Below, in pieces: positions 62,500 through 64,000 of a DNA stretch of 64,000 nucleotides. Location: NCBI GenBank assembly GCA_029261195.1, contig JAJDBU010000072.1, positions 1-64,000 of the forward strand, given 5' to 3'. The position numbers and the translations under genes are program-made. This DNA is from Nitrospirota bacterium (GTDB lineage: Bacteria > Nitrospirota > Nitrospiria > SBBL01 > JAADHI01). The notes beneath the pieces were generated by a model. It had not been told where the DNA came from, ran no database searches, and worked only from the letters and a program-made list of their open reading frames with translations. Numbering within the stretch: the stretch's first letter is position 1; every line of letters begins with the position of its first letter.

Positions 62500-64000
62500 A
62501 TGTATAAATCAATCTATATTCCGGTAGATAACTCAGACTATTCAAATACGGCCATTGATATTGGGATGATGCTGGCAAAGCAGTACGGTTCAAAGGTTAT
62601 TGGAAGCCATGCCTACGCGGCAAAACTGCATGACAAACGTTTCAAGCAAATGGAGGCAGGATTACCGGAAGAGTACCACGATGAAAATGAGCTGGAACGC
62701 CAGCGCAAAATACACGACTCCCTGATTACCCGTGGTCTTGAAATCATCACCGATTCCTATCTCGACATCATTGATCAAAAGGCGAATGAGAGCAATGTGC
62801 CCATGGAACGGGTGTCCCTGGAGGGAAAAAACTACAAAGTCCTCGTCCAGGACATCGTCAAGAATGGATATGATCTGGTTATTTTGGGCGCACTCGGCGT
62901 CGGAGCCGTGAGAGAAAGCATGATCGGGAGTGTTTGCGAACGCACGATTCGAAGGGTGCGGAAGTCCGATATCTTTGTGGTCAAAGAAACCACGGCACCA
63001 AAGCCCGGAGAGATGGGGAAAATCGTTGTTGCCATTGATGGCAGTCACCATTCCTTCGGCGGTTTCAAAACCGCGCTTGCGCTGGCAAAGACCTACAAAC
63101 TGGAAATGGACGTGATTTCCGCCTTTGATCCCTACTATCATTATGCTGTTTTCAATTCGATCTCCGGGGTATTGAACGAAGAGGCCGGTAAGGTTTTTCG
63201 CTTCAAAGAGCAGGAAAAACTGCATGAAGAGGTGATTGATTCAGGACTCGCGAAGATTTATCAATCTCACTTGGAAGTCTGCAAAAAATTGGCTGAAGAT
63301 GCAGAAGTGAAGATTAATACCTCCCTCTTAGATGGAAAACCCTTCGAAAAGGTGTTGCAATATGTCAAGAAGGAAAGACCTTGGTTGCTCGTGCTCGGTC
63401 GGATCGGCGTTCATTCCGATGAAGAGATGGATGTCGGGAGCAACGCTGAAAATCTGATCCGGATGGCACCCTGTAATGTTCTGGTTTCCAACAAAACCTA
63501 CGTCCCGCCGATCGACGCGATTGCAGAATACACGGTTGCCTGGACAGAAGAAGCCTCCAAACGGATGGAAAAGGTGCCGATCTTTGCGCGAGGCGTTGCC
63601 AAGACAGCGGTCTATCGTTATGCGATTGAGAAAGGTTATTCCATTATTACTAACTCGGTTGTTGACGGTGCGATGGGGGATATCCTTCCGAAATCAGCTG
63701 TGGACATGATGAAAAATATTGGAAAAACCCTGGATGAAAAGGGAATCGACCGGGACAAGATGACTTCTGAAGACAGTGTTTCCGAAACCCTTAAAGGCTC
63801 GGGTATCGCCGGCATGATGACGCAGATCGTCGGTGATCGTGATGTCGAACGTGCGGCGAGCTATGACGACAAGGCCAAGCTGGATTTTTATCTCTGTAAG
63901 GGTTGTGGTTATACGGCAAAAGGGGATCAACCTGTCGAATGTCCTGTTTGTGGCGTAAAGGGCGATCAATTCCAGTTCATTGATAAATCACTCTTCGAAG
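62500..64000 (+). CDS. Tandem universal stress protein with PCP-reductase-like and rubredoxin-like domains (cut by window edge)
   Basis: Missing from the ORF track because no stop lies inside the window. The ATG at 62500 follows AAAGGGAG. Two UspA folds come first: YKSIYIPVDNSDYSNTAIDIG to IGSVCERTIRRV (about 1-165) and KIVVAIDGSHHSFGGFKTAL to GSNAENLIRMAPCNVLV (about 175-330). A PCP_red-like helical domain follows (WTEEASKRMEKVPIFARGVAKT, about 348-395), as in light-independent protochlorophyllide reductase BchB ends, and near residue 464 a rubredoxin-like ribbon (CKGCGYTAKGDQ...CPVCG). The combination suggests a redox- or iron-responsive stress protein. At least 500 residues; the C-terminus is unknown. 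Confidence 0.88.
   Translation, partial: MYKSIYIPVDNSDYSNTAIDIGMMLAKQYGSKVIGSHAYAAKLHDKRFKQMEAGLPEEYHDENELERQRKIHDSLITRGLEIITDSYLDIIDQKANESNVPMERVSLEGKNYKVLVQDIVKNGYDLVILGALGVGAVRESMIGSVCERTIRRVRKSDIFVVKETTAPKPGEMGKIVVAIDGSHHSFGGFKTALALAKTYKLEMDVISAFDPYYHYAVFNSISGVLNEEAGKVFRFKEQEKLHEEVIDSGLAKIYQSHLEVCKKLAEDAEVKINTSLLDGKPFEKVLQYVKKERPWLLVLGRIGVHSDEEMDVGSNAENLIRMAPCNVLVSNKTYVPPIDAIAEYTVAWTEEASKRMEKVPIFARGVAKTAVYRYAIEKGYSIITNSVVDGAMGDILPKSAVDMMKNIGKTLDEKGIDRDKMTSEDSVSETLKGSGIAGMMTQIVGDRDVERAASYDDKAKLDFYLCKGCGYTAKGDQPVECPVCGVKGDQFQFIDKSLFE

Overview
The window reads as chromosomal DNA of a diderm, respiring bacterium of medium GC content. The combination of many c-type cytochromes, a b6-type cytochrome b fused to a cytochrome c, sigma-54 control, a CxxC zinc-ribbon mini-protein and a stress protein fused to PCP-reductase and rubredoxin-like modules looks most like the Nitrospirota or a neighbouring phylum. 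This placement is inferred from gene content and style; no rRNA is present to confirm it.

Layout. 0-1 kb: the end of an IS3-family element abutting a wrecked sensor-kinase/GGDEF gene. 1-5 kb: xthA, a PHP-type histidinol phosphatase, a DEAD-box helicase and a small lipoprotein with an HExxH motif. 5-13.4 kb (all minus strand): DedA protein, nagZ, pepA, queE, a DUF4149 membrane protein, a ClpX that lacks its zinc-binding domain preceded by a ferritin-like protein, a YbaK-type deacylase and two small unknowns. 13.6-16.5 kb: a TolC-like protein and a CPA2 antiporter. 16.5-32.2 kb (all minus strand): an electron-transfer island, the most interesting part of the window. 32.3-34.6 kb: an FGGY kinase and a GDPD phosphodiesterase. 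34.9-41.1 kb: a Cus/Czc heavy-metal RND efflux operon. 41-50 kb: coaE, galU, lon, thiL, a 38-residue membrane peptide, a fatty-acid hydroxylase, hemE and a patatin. 50-62.3 kb: ffh-rpsP-khpA-rimM-trmD-rplS-rnhB-yraN, a conserved unknown, ftsE, a fused ftsX-envC, ctpA and groESL. The right edge cuts a multidomain universal stress protein.

The electron-transfer island. Reading the minus strand there is a sensor kinase and its sigma-54 activator; a DUF411 protein with a receiver-only paralogue of that activator; an OmcA/MtrC lipoprotein decaheme cytochrome, a DmsE/MtrA decaheme cytochrome and an MtrB/PioB barrel; then a seven-gene unit with a stress protein, a haem-bearing outer-membrane barrel, a cytochrome c, a membrane cytochrome, a Rieske protein, cytochrome b-c and a cupredoxin. 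Upstream of each of the three target units I find a -24/-12 sigma-54 promoter with exact GG-N10-GC spacing and, 75-180 bp further upstream, TGACA/TGTCA half-sites with alternating 2-bp and 8-bp spacing. The simplest reading is one regulon in which the linked two-component pair controls a complete electron path between the quinone pool and the cell surface. Direction (metal oxidation or reduction) cannot be decided from sequence.

Second point of interest: FtsX and its EnvC-type amidase activator are one polypeptide here, with an A6 run and a stem-loop exactly at the junction.

No tRNA, rRNA, CRISPR array or prophage was recognised.
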